Shown here piece by piece: positions 1-12,050 of a stretch of DNA of 64,000 bases. The notes under the pieces are model-generated. The model made no database searches. It was not told where the DNA came from and was given only the letters and a program-made list of their open reading frames with translations. How positions within the stretch are numbered: position 1 is the stretch's first letter; the number at the start of each line of letters is the position of its first letter. Source of the DNA: an uncultured Roseateles sp. (GTDB lineage: Bacteria; Pseudomonadota; Gammaproteobacteria; Burkholderiales; Burkholderiaceae_C); the NCBI RefSeq assembly GCF_963422335.1, contig NZ_OY729424.1, positions 4,464,001 to 4,528,000 of the forward strand. Direction: 5' to 3'. Both the position numbers and the translations under genes were made by a program.

Positions 1-1
1 G

Positions 2-151
2 GTGGCACGGCATGACAGCTCCTGGCGCGTCTACAAGGGCAACCGCCAGGTCACCCATCCGCACCCCTCGTTCACGCCGGACCAGCGCCAGGTGCTGTAC
101 AGCTCCGACGCCGAGGGCGAGCCGGCGCTCTATCTGGCCGACCTGGCATGA
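2..151 (+). CDS. ogl: Oligogalacturonate lyase, C-terminal 49 residues (5' end outside window)
   Basis: This is the tail of a gene entering from the left, read in the frame that ends at the TGA at 149-151. The visible peptide contains SSWRVYKGNRQ and HPHPSFTPD, followed by a stretch on the pattern V-L-Y-S-S-D-x-E-G-x-P-A-L-Y-L-A. This matches what I know of the C-terminal beta-propeller blade of oligogalacturonate lyase (PL22), a cytoplasmic enzyme that splits unsaturated digalacturonate. Its stop overlaps the ATG of the secreted pectinase gene as ATGA, so the two are translationally coupled, which supports a pectin-catabolic role. Only the end is seen, so the catalytic residues cannot be checked. 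Confidence 0.75.
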   Translation: MARHDSSWRVYKGNRQVTHPHPSFTPDQRQVLYSSDAEGEPALYLADLA

Positions 152-2490
152 GGTACTGGCTGCTGACACTGGCCGCTGTGGCGGCACTGGCCCATGCGGA
201 GCCGCGTCCTCAGCTTGGCGCCGAGGCTGCGGCAGGCCATCAGGTGGCCGACTATCTGGCCCAGGGCGGCGCACCCTGGCTGCCGGCCCCGCTCGGCGAC
301 GGCAGCGGCTGGACGCCCGACTTCATCGTCGCGGCCGACGGCAGCGGCACGCACAAAACGGTGCAGGCCGCCTTGGACGCCGTGCCCGCCGCAGCGGCCA
401 GCACCAAGCGGCATCACATCCTGGTCAGGCCGGGCAGCTACCGCGAGCAACTCTGCGTGCAAGGCAAGGCGCCGATCACGCTGTACGGCGGCACCGCCAA
501 CCCAGCGGCAACGGTGATCGTCCAGGGCCACTACAACGCCGAGCCCAAGCGCGCCGGCCTTGATTCCGCCAACCCCTGCTACCCCGATCTGCAGGCCGCC
601 AGCCACGGCACGGCCGGCAGCGCCTCGGTGGCGATCTTCAGCGACGCGTTTCAGCTCGCCCACCTGACCCTCGCCAATGACGCGATGGACCGCGTGCGCG
701 ACGGCGTCGGCTACCCCGCCTGCGTGGGCGAAAGTGGTGGCGCCCAGGCGGTGGCGCTGATGACCCAGGGCGACAGGATCCAGCTGGAGAATGTGCGCCT
801 GCTGGGCCATCAGGACACCTTCTACGTTCGCGCCGTGCCAGGTGTTGCGCCGTCGCGCGTCTACGTGCACAACAGCCTGATCGCCGGCGATGTCGACTTC
901 ATCTTCGGCAACGCCACCCTGGTCATAGCCAACAGCACCGTGCTGAGCCGTGCCGGCCGGCGCGCGCCAGGCTCGGGCGGCCATGTGCTGGCCCCCAGCA
1001 CGGCCGCCGACACGCGGCTGGGCCTGTTGATCACCGGCAGCCGCTTCGTCGCCGAGCCGGGCCTGAGCCCGGGCGCCATCTCGCTGGGCCGCGCCTGGGA
1101 CTTCGGCGTGGCGCGCGGCGCCTGGGTGGCCGGCAGGTCGCCGAACGGACAGGCGCTGGTGCGAGACAGCCTGATCGGCCCACATATTGGCCCCTGGGCG
1201 GCATCGACCTCGCGCCGGCCGTTCAGCGACAACGGCGAGGCCGCCAACCGGTTGAGCGAGTTCAACAACCGGCCGCTGAGCGCGCTGGCATCGCAGGTGC
1301 TCGGCAGCAGCGATGGCTGGGCCGCGGCCGATGGCGGTACCACTGGCGGCGCTGCAGCTCAGCCCCAGCATCACCTGGAGGCCCGCAACCGCGCCGAGTT
1401 GGTCGCCGCGCTGGCCCTGGGGCCGAGCCCCAAGGTCATCAGCATCCGTGGCCGCATCGACCTCAGCGTCGACGATGCCGGCAAACCGCTGGGCTACAAC
1501 GACTACCGCGACCCGGCCTTCGATCTCGATGCCTATCTGAAGGCCTATGACCCGGCGACCTGGGGCAGGAAGCCGCCCGAGGGTGTGCTGGAGCAGGCCC
1601 GCGTCCGCTCGGCCCAGCGCCAGGCCGCGCGGGTGGTGGTTCCCCTGCCCTCCAACACCACCTTGATCGGCCTGGGTGCCGACGCGCAGATCGTCAACGG
1701 CACGCTGTTCCTGGGCAAGGTCGACAACATCATCGTGCGCAATCTCCACTTCTCCGATGCCTACGACTATTTCCCCGGCTGGGACCCGAAGGATGGCGAG
1801 CTGGGCGAGTGGAACTCGGAGTACGACAACATCACCTTGCGCGGCGCCACCCACGTCTGGGTCGATCACTGCACCTTCGACGATGGCCCGCGCCCCGACC
1901 AGACCGAGCCGGTGCGCTTCGGTCGGCGGGTGCAGCATCACGATGGCCTGCTGGACATCACCAAGGAGTCGAATCACGTGACCGTGTCCTGGAACCAGTT
2001 CCGCGATCACGACAAGACCAATCTCGTCGGCAGCGGCGACGGCCAGCAACTCGACGCCGGCAAGCTGCGCGTGACCTTCCACCACAATCTGTGGGAGCGC
2101 ACCAAGGCACGCACGCCGCGGGTGCGCTATGGCGAGGTGCACGTCTACAACAACCTGTTCGTCGGCGACAAGGACGCCGCCTACGCCTACGACTACTCGC
2201 TGGGCGTGGGCTTCAGATCGCGCATCTACAGCGAACGCAATACCTGGGAGACCTCGCCGCAGATCGGCCCCGGCCAGCTGACCAAGCTGTGGAAGGGCTC
2301 GGCCTTCTTCGACAGCGGCTCCCTGCACAACGGCCGGCCCGTCAATCTGCTGGAAGCGTTGCGCGCCGCCAACCCCGGTGCCGAAGTGGCCGGTGACGTT
2401 GGCTGGCGACCTCAGCTGTACGGGCCGCTGGACGAGGCCGGCCAGGTCGCCGCCAAGGTGCGCGCCGGGGCGGGCGCCGGGCGTTTATGA
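148..2490 (+). CDS. Secreted bifunctional pectin methylesterase (CE8) - pectate lyase (PL1) fusion
   Basis: The 780-residue product begins with a signal peptide (MRYWLLTLAAVAALAHA, probable cleavage after AHA). Residues about 57-390 are a pectinesterase domain: DFIVAADGSGTHKTVQAAL opens it, GHQDTFY lies at 220-226 and GDVDFIFG at 247-254 with the two catalytic aspartates. The usual LGRPW motif reads LGRAW. After a Gly/Ala/Gln linker, residues about 410-775 are a PL1 pectate lyase with VWVDH at 570-574 and RTPRVR at 655-660, the signature Ca-site and catalytic Arg motifs. One polypeptide could therefore demethylate pectin and then cleave the exposed polygalacturonate outside the cytoplasm. It overlaps ogl by 4 bases and precedes a KdgR-like regulator. 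The two domains are each near full length, so this looks like a genuine fusion and not a read-through. Confidence 0.93.
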   Translation: MRYWLLTLAAVAALAHAEPRPQLGAEAAAGHQVADYLAQGGAPWLPAPLGDGSGWTPDFIVAADGSGTHKTVQAALDAVPAAAASTKRHHILVRPGSYREQLCVQGKAPITLYGGTANPAATVIVQGHYNAEPKRAGLDSANPCYPDLQAASHGTAGSASVAIFSDAFQLAHLTLANDAMDRVRDGVGYPACVGESGGAQAVALMTQGDRIQLENVRLLGHQDTFYVRAVPGVAPSRVYVHNSLIAGDVDFIFGNATLVIANSTVLSRAGRRAPGSGGHVLAPSTAADTRLGLLITGSRFVAEPGLSPGAISLGRAWDFGVARGAWVAGRSPNGQALVRDSLIGPHIGPWAASTSRRPFSDNGEAANRLSEFNNRPLSALASQVLGSSDGWAAADGGTTGGAAAQPQHHLEARNRAELVAALALGPSPKVISIRGRIDLSVDDAGKPLGYNDYRDPAFDLDAYLKAYDPATWGRKPPEGVLEQARVRSAQRQAARVVVPLPSNTTLIGLGADAQIVNGTLFLGKVDNIIVRNLHFSDAYDYFPGWDPKDGELGEWNSEYDNITLRGATHVWVDHCTFDDGPRPDQTEPVRFGRRVQHHDGLLDITKESNHVTVSWNQFRDHDKTNLVGSGDGQQLDAGKLRVTFHHNLWERTKARTPRVRYGEVHVYNNLFVGDKDAAYAYDYSLGVGFRSRIYSERNTWETSPQIGPGQLTKLWKGSAFFDSGSLHNGRPVNLLEALRAANPGAEVAGDVGWRPQLYGPLDEAGQVAAKVRAGAGAGRL

Positions 2491-2565
2491 CCCAGGCGGC
2501 TTGAGTACGGCCGGCAATCGGTACACAATCCAATTTGAAACAGCTGCCCAGAGAAATCAAAACGA

Positions 2566-3375
2566 ATGGATGACGATCTGTACGATGCCAAGCAACCGGA
2601 GTCGGTTGCCGCGGTGCTGAAGGTGTTTGCAATCCTGCAGGCCCTGTCCGAAAAACATGAGACCGGTATCTCCGACCTGTCGGTGCGCCTGGCCATGCCC
2701 AAGGCGACGATCTACCGCTTTCTGCAGACCATGCGCACGCTGGGCTTTGTGCGCCAGGAGGCCGACACCGAAGGCTACGGCCTGACGATGAAGGTGTTCG
2801 AGCTGGGCACCAAGGCGCTGCAATACCCGGACCTGGTCGACCTGGCCAAGCACCATATGCAGTTGCTGGCCGACCAGACCGGCGAGACCGTCCACCTCGG
2901 CACCCTGATCGACAGCGAGATCATCTACGTCCACAAGGTCGATTCGCGACACATGCTGGGCATGTATTCGCGCGTCGGGCGGCGTGCGCCGCTGCACTGC
3001 ACGGCCATCGGCAAGGTGCTGATGGCCTGGGAGCATCCCGAGCGGCGCGACCGCGTGCTGCAGGGCGCCGAGTTCAAGCGCTTCCGCGACAAGACCATCG
3101 TCGAGCCGGCCGCCTTTCTGGCCGAGCTGGAACGCGTCAAGGCCCAGGGCTTTGGCGAGGACCGCGAGGAGTTCGATGACCACATCCGCTGCCTGGGCGT
3201 GCCCATCTTTGACCGCCTGAACCAGCCGATCGCCGGCCTGAGCATCTCGTTCCCGACCTTCCGCTACGACGAGGCCAAGGCGCCCGAGGTCGTGGCCATG
3301 CTGCAGGCGGCCAGCCGCGACATCTCGATGCGGCTGGGTTGTACGGCCTTTCCGCTGGACGCTCCGAAACGCTGA
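2566..3375 (+). CDS. kdgR: IclR-family transcriptional regulator, KdgR-like
   Basis: The 269-residue protein has an N-terminal winged helix (about 12-75, including SVAAVLKVFAILQAL and KATIYRFLQTM) and an IclR effector domain (about 90-260) with ETVHLGTL, YSRVGRRAPLHCTAIGKVL and AGLSISFPTFR. Similarity to enterobacterial KdgR runs along the entire length as I recall that sequence. KdgR represses pectin-degradation genes and is released by 2-keto-3-deoxygluconate. The position 75 bases after a pectinase gene and the ogl remnant support the assignment. The start is the ATG at 2566; the upstream AGAGAA is a weak ribosome site. A TGAAACA half-site of the KdgR box occurs at 2536-2542, but the other half is missing, so autoregulation is only a possibility. 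Confidence 0.85.
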   Translation: MDDDLYDAKQPESVAAVLKVFAILQALSEKHETGISDLSVRLAMPKATIYRFLQTMRTLGFVRQEADTEGYGLTMKVFELGTKALQYPDLVDLAKHHMQLLADQTGETVHLGTLIDSEIIYVHKVDSRHMLGMYSRVGRRAPLHCTAIGKVLMAWEHPERRDRVLQGAEFKRFRDKTIVEPAAFLAELERVKAQGFGEDREEFDDHIRCLGVPIFDRLNQPIAGLSISFPTFRYDEAKAPEVVAMLQAASRDISMRLGCTAFPLDAPKR

Positions 3376-3384
3376 GCGTAGCGA

Positions 3385-3849
3385 TCAGCCCCTGAGCGCC
3401 GCCACCACCTCCGGCGGCGCCTGCACCAGCTCGATCAGCACACCCTCGCCGGCAATCGGGAACTCGTCATTGCTTTTCGGATGGATGAAGCAGATGTCGT
3501 AGCCGGCCGCCCCCTTGCGTATGCCGCCCGGCGCGAAGCGCACGCCGTTGGCCGTCATCCACTCGACCGCCTTGGGCAGATCGTCGACCCACAGGCCGAC
3601 ATGGTTCAGCGGCGTGGTGTGCACGGCGGGCTTCTTGTCCGGATCGAGAGGCTGCATCAGATCGACCTCGATCTTGTGCGCGCCCGACCCGATGGCGCAG
3701 ATGTCTTCATCGACGTTCTCGCGCTCGGAGATGAAGTTGCCGGTGACCGTCAGGCCCAGGATGTCGACCCAGAGGCCGCGCAGGCGCTGCTTGTCGAGGC
3801 CGCCGATGGCGATCTGCTGGATGCCGAGGATTTTGTAGGGCTTGCTCAT
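3385..3849 (-). CDS. VOC-superfamily protein, candidate methylmalonyl-CoA epimerase or glyoxalase-like enzyme
   Basis: The 154-residue protein carries two beta-alpha-beta-beta-beta modules of the vicinal oxygen chelate fold: KILGIQQIAIGGLD near the start and LNHVGLWVDDLPKAVEWM in the second half, ending with GVLIELVQAP. It is the last gene of the propionyl-CoA carboxylase/methylmalonyl-CoA mutase operon, 10 bases after pccA, where an epimerase converting (S)- to (R)-methylmalonyl-CoA would fit. The His of NHVGL and the Glu of LIEL match metal ligands of that family, but the first ligand, usually a His in a D-H-I-x-I motif, is Gln12 here. A glyoxalase-like function is therefore also possible. 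The ATG at 3849 is preferred over a GTG one codon upstream. It converges with kdgR, leaving only 9 bases. Confidence 0.65.
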   Translation of the reverse strand: MSKPYKILGIQQIAIGGLDKQRLRGLWVDILGLTVTGNFISERENVDEDICAIGSGAHKIEVDLMQPLDPDKKPAVHTTPLNHVGLWVDDLPKAVEWMTANGVRFAPGGIRKGAAGYDICFIHPKSNDEFPIAGEGVLIELVQAPPEVVAALRG

Positions 3850-3859
3850 CACTCGAACC

Positions 3860-5935
3860 TCATTCGAATCTCAGGATCGGTTGATCCACGGACAGGCTCT
3901 CGCCGGTCTTGGCTAGGACCTCGGCCACCTTCACGTCCTGGGTGGCGAGCAGGATGTTCTCCATCTTCATCGCCTCGATCACGGCCAGGCGCTCGCCGGC
4001 CTGCACCAGCTGACCCGGCTGGGCGGCGATATGCACCAAGAGGCCCGGCATCGGCGAGAGCAGGAACTTGCTGGTGTCCGGCGGTGCCTTGTAGGGCATC
4101 AGCTGATGCAGACCCGCAGCACGCGGGCTCAGCACCATCACCTCGATGGCGGTGCCGTTGTGCGTCAGCTTGTAGGCCAGCGGGTTCTTGGCCGCGCCGC
4201 GCTCGGCCTGGGCCACGAAAGGCTGGCCGTTGACCGTGCCGCTGAGGCGGATGTCGTTCAGGCGGGAGAGGCACTCGATGCGGTAGGTTCGTTCACCGAT
4301 CTGCACCGTGGCACGCCCCGCCTGGCCGGCGAACTCCGACACATGCAGCGGATGGCGCTGGAACTTGCCCGCGCCCTCGTTCACCACCGCCACATAGTCG
4401 CTCTCGATCTGCACCTCATGCCCCGCCAGCTGGCCGCTGATGCCGGCGGCACGCTCGCGCGTCTTGCGGCGGATGAAGGCCCCCAGGGCCACCAGGAACA
4501 GCGGATCGTCGTGCGGCACATCCTCGGCGCGGAAGCCGCTGGCGTAGTGCTGGGCGATGAAGCCGGTGTTGAAATTGCCGCTGACGAAGTCCGGATGGGC
4601 CAGCAGCGCCGCCTGGAAGGGGATGTTGCTGGAGATGCCGCGTATCACAAAGCCATTCAGCGCCTCGCGCATCTTGGCGATCGAGTCGTTTCTGTCCCTG
4701 CCGTGGACGATCAGCTTGGCGATCATCGAGTCATAGAACATCGGGATCTCGCCGCCCTCGTAGACGCCCGTGTCAACGCGCACGCCGCCGAACTGGCCAT
4801 CCGAATAGGCCGCACCGATCAGCGTATTCGTGCCCTGTTCCAGAGCCGCCTCAGGCGGCTGGTACTTCACCAGGCGGCCGGTCGAGGGCAGGAAGCTGCG
4901 GAACGGATCTTCCGCATTGATGCGGCACTCCATCGCCCAGCCCTCGCGCCTGATCTCCTGCTGCTTGAAGGGCAAGGGGTGACCCGCAGCCACGCGAATC
5001 ATCTGCTCCACCAGATCCACACCGGTGATGCATTCGGTGACCGGGTGTTCCACCTGCAGCCGGGTGTTCATCTCCAGGAAATAGAAGCTCTGGTCCTTGC
5101 CGACGACGAACTCCACCGTGCCCGCGCTCTGGTACTTCACCGCCTTGGCCAGGGCCACCGCCTGCTCGCCCATGGCCTTGCGCGTGGCCTCGGAAATGAA
5201 GGGCGACGGCGCCTCCTCGATCACCTTCTGGTGACGGCGCTGGATCGAGCATTCGCGCTCGTGCAGATAGACGACATTGCCCTGGCTGTCGCCCAGCACC
5301 TGGATCTCGATATGGCGCGGCTCTTCGACGAACTTCTCCATGAAGACGCGGTCGTCGCCGAAGCTGTTGCGCGCCTCGTTGCGGCAGCTGGTGAAGCCTT
5401 CGAAGCAGTCCTTGTCATTGAAGGCCACGCGCAGGCCCTTGCCACCGCCGCCAGCGCTGGCCTTGATCATCACCGGGTAGCCAATGCCCTGGGCGATCTT
5501 GACTGCCTCATCCGCCGACAGGATGGGCTCGTTGTAGCCGGGAATCGTATTGACCTTGGCCTCGTTGGCCAGCTTCTTGGACGCGATCTTGTCGCCCATG
5601 GCCGCGATCGAATAGTGCTTGGGGCCGATGAAGGCAATGCCCTCCTCCTCGACCCGCCGCGCAAAGGCTTCGTTCTCGCTCAGGAAGCCGTAGCCCGGAT
5701 GGATGGCCTCGGCCCCGGTGGCCTTGGCCGCAGCAATGATCTTGTCGGCGACCAGATAGGACTCACGCGAAGGCGCCGGGCCGAGCAGCACCGACTCATC
5801 GGCCAGCTCGACATGGCGGGCGTCGCGGTCGGCCTCCGAATACACGGCCACCGTCTTGATGCCCATCTTGCGGGCGGTCTTGATGACGCGGCAGGCAATC
5901 TCACCGCGGTTGGCGATCAGGATTTTCTTGAACAT
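3860..5935 (-). CDS. pccA: Propionyl-CoA/acyl-CoA carboxylase, biotin carboxylase and biotin carrier subunit
   Basis: The 691-residue protein has the full alpha-subunit layout. It opens with MFKKILIANRGEIACRV (biotin carboxylase N-domain), carries the ATP-grasp glycine loop KASAGGGGKGLR and the EMNTRLQVEHPVTE active-site segment, then a BT linker domain, and ends in a biotinyl domain with AMKMEN, whose Lys657 is the biotin site. It carboxylates biotin, and the partner PccB transfers the carboxyl group to propionyl-CoA. The start at the ATG of MFKK (5935) is favoured because GGAG lies 6 bases upstream; the frame stays open 17 codons further. It begins 20 bases after pccB in the same operon. 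Family membership is certain. Propionyl-CoA as the substrate is inferred from the adjacent mutase. Confidence 0.93.
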   Translation of the reverse strand: MFKKILIANRGEIACRVIKTARKMGIKTVAVYSEADRDARHVELADESVLLGPAPSRESYLVADKIIAAAKATGAEAIHPGYGFLSENEAFARRVEEEGIAFIGPKHYSIAAMGDKIASKKLANEAKVNTIPGYNEPILSADEAVKIAQGIGYPVMIKASAGGGGKGLRVAFNDKDCFEGFTSCRNEARNSFGDDRVFMEKFVEEPRHIEIQVLGDSQGNVVYLHERECSIQRRHQKVIEEAPSPFISEATRKAMGEQAVALAKAVKYQSAGTVEFVVGKDQSFYFLEMNTRLQVEHPVTECITGVDLVEQMIRVAAGHPLPFKQQEIRREGWAMECRINAEDPFRSFLPSTGRLVKYQPPEAALEQGTNTLIGAAYSDGQFGGVRVDTGVYEGGEIPMFYDSMIAKLIVHGRDRNDSIAKMREALNGFVIRGISSNIPFQAALLAHPDFVSGNFNTGFIAQHYASGFRAEDVPHDDPLFLVALGAFIRRKTRERAAGISGQLAGHEVQIESDYVAVVNEGAGKFQRHPLHVSEFAGQAGRATVQIGERTYRIECLSRLNDIRLSGTVNGQPFVAQAERGAAKNPLAYKLTHNGTAIEVMVLSPRAAGLHQLMPYKAPPDTSKFLLSPMPGLLVHIAAQPGQLVQAGERLAVIEAMKMENILLATQDVKVAEVLAKTGESLSVDQPILRFE

Positions 5936-5955
5936 GGTTTTCTCCGTCATCCTGA

Positions 5956-7480
<1,525 letters not shown>

Positions 7481-7488
<8 letters not shown>

Positions 7489-8542
7489 GGCTGTTTCCGT
7501 TGATTAAATTGGGGTCAGACCCCGAAAAGAGTTGCAGCAGTTCACGGGCGGCAGTGGAGGCCGCCAGCCGCCCTTGCAGCACCTGCTGCGTCCTGTCATC
7601 CAGCACCGCGCGCACCGCCGGCGAAGCGGCGAACTGCTGGCGCAGGCCGGCGTGGATGCGCTCCCACATCCAGTCCCTGGCCTGCTGCTGGCGGCGCGCG
7701 GCCAGCTTGCCGTTGGCGGTCTGCAGCGTCTTGAACTGCTCGACGGCGGCCCAGAACCTGTCCAGCCCCTGCGACTTCAGCGCGCTGAGCTGCATCACCT
7801 GCGGGTGCCAGATCTGCTCGTCATGCGGCCCGTGCGAATGGCCGCTATAGCCCAGCAGCCGCAGGCTGGACGTGATCTGCGCCTGCGCACGCGTGGCCGC
7901 CGTGGCGTCGAGATCGGCCTTGTTGATGACCACCAGATCGGCCAGCTCCATCACGCCCTTCTTGATCGCCTGCAGATCGTCGCCGGCATTGGGCAGCTGC
8001 AGCAGGCAGTACATATCGGTCATGCCGGCCACGGCCGTCTCGCTCTGGCCCACACCCACCGTCTCGACGATGACCACATCATGTCCGGCGGCCTCGCAGA
8101 CCAGCATCGCCTCGCGCGTCTTCTCGGCCACGCCGCCCAGGGTGCCCGAGGCCGGGCTGGGGCGGATGTAGGCCCGCTCGTCCATGGACAAATGCTCCAT
8201 CCTCGTCTTGTCGCCGAGGATGGAGCCTCCCGACACGCTGCTGCTCGGGTCCACCGCCAGCACCGCCACCCGATGGCCACGGGCGATCAGGAACAGGCCC
8301 AGCGCCTCGATGAAGGTGCTCTTGCCCACACCCGGCACGCCGGAGATGCCCAGCCGAAACGACCTGCCGGTGTGCGGCAGCAGCTCGGTCAGCAGCGCGT
8401 CCGCCTGGGCGCGATGGTCGGGCCGGGTGGATTCCAGCAGGGTGATGGCCTTGGCCACCGCGCGGCGCTGCGCGGGGCCAGGGCTTGCCAGCAGGGCTTT
8501 CACCGTGGACTCGACCAAGCTGCTCGAAGCAGACAACTGCAT
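7481..8542 (-). CDS. meaB: MeaB/ArgK-type GTPase, methylmalonyl-CoA mutase chaperone
   Basis: The 353-residue G3E-family GTPase has a Walker A loop at about 65-76 (GISGVPGVGKST), LAVDPSSSVSGGSILGDKTRM (switch region) and the NKAD base-recognition motif in VVINKADLDA. MeaB gates cofactor loading and protects B12-dependent methylmalonyl-CoA mutase. It starts one base after the mutase stop and overlaps pccB by 8 bases, so it sits between the enzymes it serves. The last residues (GSDPNLINGNSHA) are encoded by a palindromic repeat at 7511-7523 and look acquired and not ancestral; the core GTPase ends just before them. Confidence 0.92.
7511..7523. repeat. REP-like palindrome GGGGTC-A-GACCCC inside the meaB 3' end
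   Basis: A perfect 6-bp inverted repeat with a single-base centre, preceded by ATTAAATT. TGGGGTC-based palindromes are recurrent REP-type elements in Burkholderiales (established knowledge). Related TGGGGTC cores occur here at 30400-30406 and 51115-51121. This copy lies within coding sequence, so the C-terminal tail of MeaB is translated from it. Confidence 0.55.
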
Positions 8543-8543
8543 C

Positions 8544-10715
<2,172 letters not shown>

Positions 10716-10754
10716 GCTTGTACTTTCCTGCTGCGTTTTCAACACTTGCTGATC

Positions 10755-10784
10755 ATCATACATGATGCATAATTATGAATTCAA
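10755..10784. promoter_or_regulatory. Divergent promoter/operator region between the mutase operon and the GntR gene
   Basis: This AT-rich island in GC-rich surroundings holds the perfect palindrome CATAATTATG (10768-10777) and the inverted repeat ATCAT-AC-ATGAT (10755-10766). On the minus strand TTGAAT (10784-10779) and TATGAT (10760-10755) are 18 bases apart and could drive the mutase operon. On the plus strand TTGCTG (10746-10751) and CATAAT (10768-10773) are 16 apart and could drive the regulator. Both candidate promoters overlap the palindromes, as expected of an autoregulated operator. Inferred by eye only. Confidence 0.4.
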
Positions 10785-10834
10785 ATATGACGTACACCTG
10801 ACGCCCACCCGAATTGCACCCGCCCTCCGCCGCC

Positions 10835-11503
10835 ATGTCCAGCGCCCCCAACCCTGTCCCTGCGTCCAGCCGAACCCCGGCTTTCGCGCCCCAGGCTCTC
10901 TACGAGCAGGTGGCCGAGCGCCTGCGCCAGGAGATCTTTGCCCGCGAGCTGCAACCGGGCAGCTGGATAGACGAGCTGCGCCTGGCCCAGGCCTGGGGCA
11001 TCAGCCGCACACCGCTGCGCGAGGCGCTGAAGGTACTGGCCACCGAGGGCCTGGTGACGATGAAGCTGCGCCGCGGTGCCTACGTCACCGAAATGTCGCA
11101 GCAGGACGTGGCCGAGGTCTATCACCTGCTGTCGGTGCTGGAGAGCGACGCCGCGGCCGAAGTGGCCAGCCGGGCCACGGACGCCCAGTTGGCCGCGCTC
11201 GATCAATTGCATCAGCAGCTTGAGCAAGCAATCGATGAGCGCACCCAGTTCTTCGCGCTGAACGAGGCCTTCCATATGCAGGTGCTCGAAGTCGCCGGCA
11301 ACCGCTGGCGCATGCAGATCGTCACCGACCTGCGCAAGGTGATGAAGCTCAACCGCCACCTGTCGCTGTTCAAGCAGGGCCGTCTGGCCGAGTCGCTGGA
11401 CGAGCACCGCCGCCTGATGCAGGCCCTGCTGGCGCGTGATGCGCAGGCCGCACAGCAACTGGTGCGCGAGCACTTTCTAAACGGCCTGGCCGCCACGGCC
11501 TGA
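10835..11503 (+). CDS. GntR-family regulator with FCD ligand domain
   Basis: The 222-residue protein has a GntR winged helix (LYEQVAERLRQEIFARELQPG, then ISRTPLREALKVLATEGLV) and an all-helical FCD effector domain containing a metal-binding pattern (His in FHMQVLEVAGN and in the DEHRRLMQALLARD helix). FCD regulators usually sense small carboxylates. It is transcribed divergently from the methylmalonyl-CoA mutase operon across a palindromic AT-rich spacer, so it most likely controls that operon and itself; the ligand is not known. The ATG at 10835 is preferred over a TTG seven codons upstream. Confidence 0.85.
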   Translation: MSSAPNPVPASSRTPAFAPQALYEQVAERLRQEIFARELQPGSWIDELRLAQAWGISRTPLREALKVLATEGLVTMKLRRGAYVTEMSQQDVAEVYHLLSVLESDAAAEVASRATDAQLAALDQLHQQLEQAIDERTQFFALNEAFHMQVLEVAGNRWRMQIVTDLRKVMKLNRHLSLFKQGRLAESLDEHRRLMQALLARDAQAAQQLVREHFLNGLAATA

Positions 11504-12050
11504 GTCGCGCGGGTCGGGCCAGCAGCCCGAAACCGCCACCGGCAAAACTTGAGAGCACAGCGCGCCAGACAGGCGCCCGTCGGCGTGAAAAATTCACACC
11601 ATCGCGCCCGACGGTACAGAGAAATGCCGGATTTGCCCTGCTTTTGGGCCGCTCGCAGAAATCCCCTTCCCCTAGCATCGCCTGTAACCCCCAACAGGAG
11701 TGCCGTATGCGGTCATTTGTGCCAAGCCGGTGTCGCAGCAAGCGCTCGAGCCGCAGTCCGTGCGTGCTCAAGTTGAATTGAATAAACCCGATATCCCACT
11801 GAATCGACCGAGAAAACGATGCGTTGCCTCGCTTTGGAATGTGCACTACGTCACGAACCATTGATTGGGCAAGGCATCCAGTGTTTGTCATTTCCCGCTT
11901 CGGAGCCTATGCGGCCCCGCGGTGGGGAGTCCAAGTTTTGAGACCACGGATCTCCAATGCGCCGGCAGCACCACCGCTGCCAGCGCCGCCCGAGCAGACA
12001 GTGCGCTGTGTTTGCCGGACCGCCGTAACAACTGATCAAGTGAGCTGACC
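11504..12050. other. 547-base intergenic region upstream of the giant repeat gene
   Basis: No conserved gene is evident. It contains a hairpin just after the GntR stop (TCGGGC 11514-11519, GCCCGA 11525-11530) without a T-run; an inverted repeat GTGAA-AAA-TTCAC (11585-11597) that could be an operator; a 24-codon open frame with a strong ribosome site (11707-11781); and a long stretch to 12050 with lower GC than the flanks. A leader of this length before a very large secreted protein gene suggests regulated transcription, but I cannot assign a promoter convincingly. Confidence 0.5.
11707..11781 (+). CDS. Possible 24-residue leader peptide (MRSFVPSRCRSKRSSRSPCVLKLN)
   Basis: A short frame opens with ATG preceded by AGGAG at 11696-11700, a six-base spacing that is the best ribosome site in the region. 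The product is basic and Ser-rich (9 Arg/Lys of 24), with two Cys. It lies about 270 bases upstream of the giant repeat gene, on the same strand. It could be a regulatory leader peptide, a decayed gene start, or chance. No homologue is recognised. Confidence 0.25.
   Translation: MRSFVPSRCRSKRSSRSPCVLKLN

Noticed and set aside
130..2328. 732-codon antisense frame opposite the pectinase gene
   Set aside because: This is a typical GC-rich antisense shadow, with low-complexity composition and no recognisable motif, while the sense frame has signal peptide and catalytic motifs.
2521..2560. KdgR operator upstream of the kdgR-like gene
   Set aside because: Only one half (TGAAACA at 2536-2542) is present; the inverted partner is missing, so it is not listed as a site.
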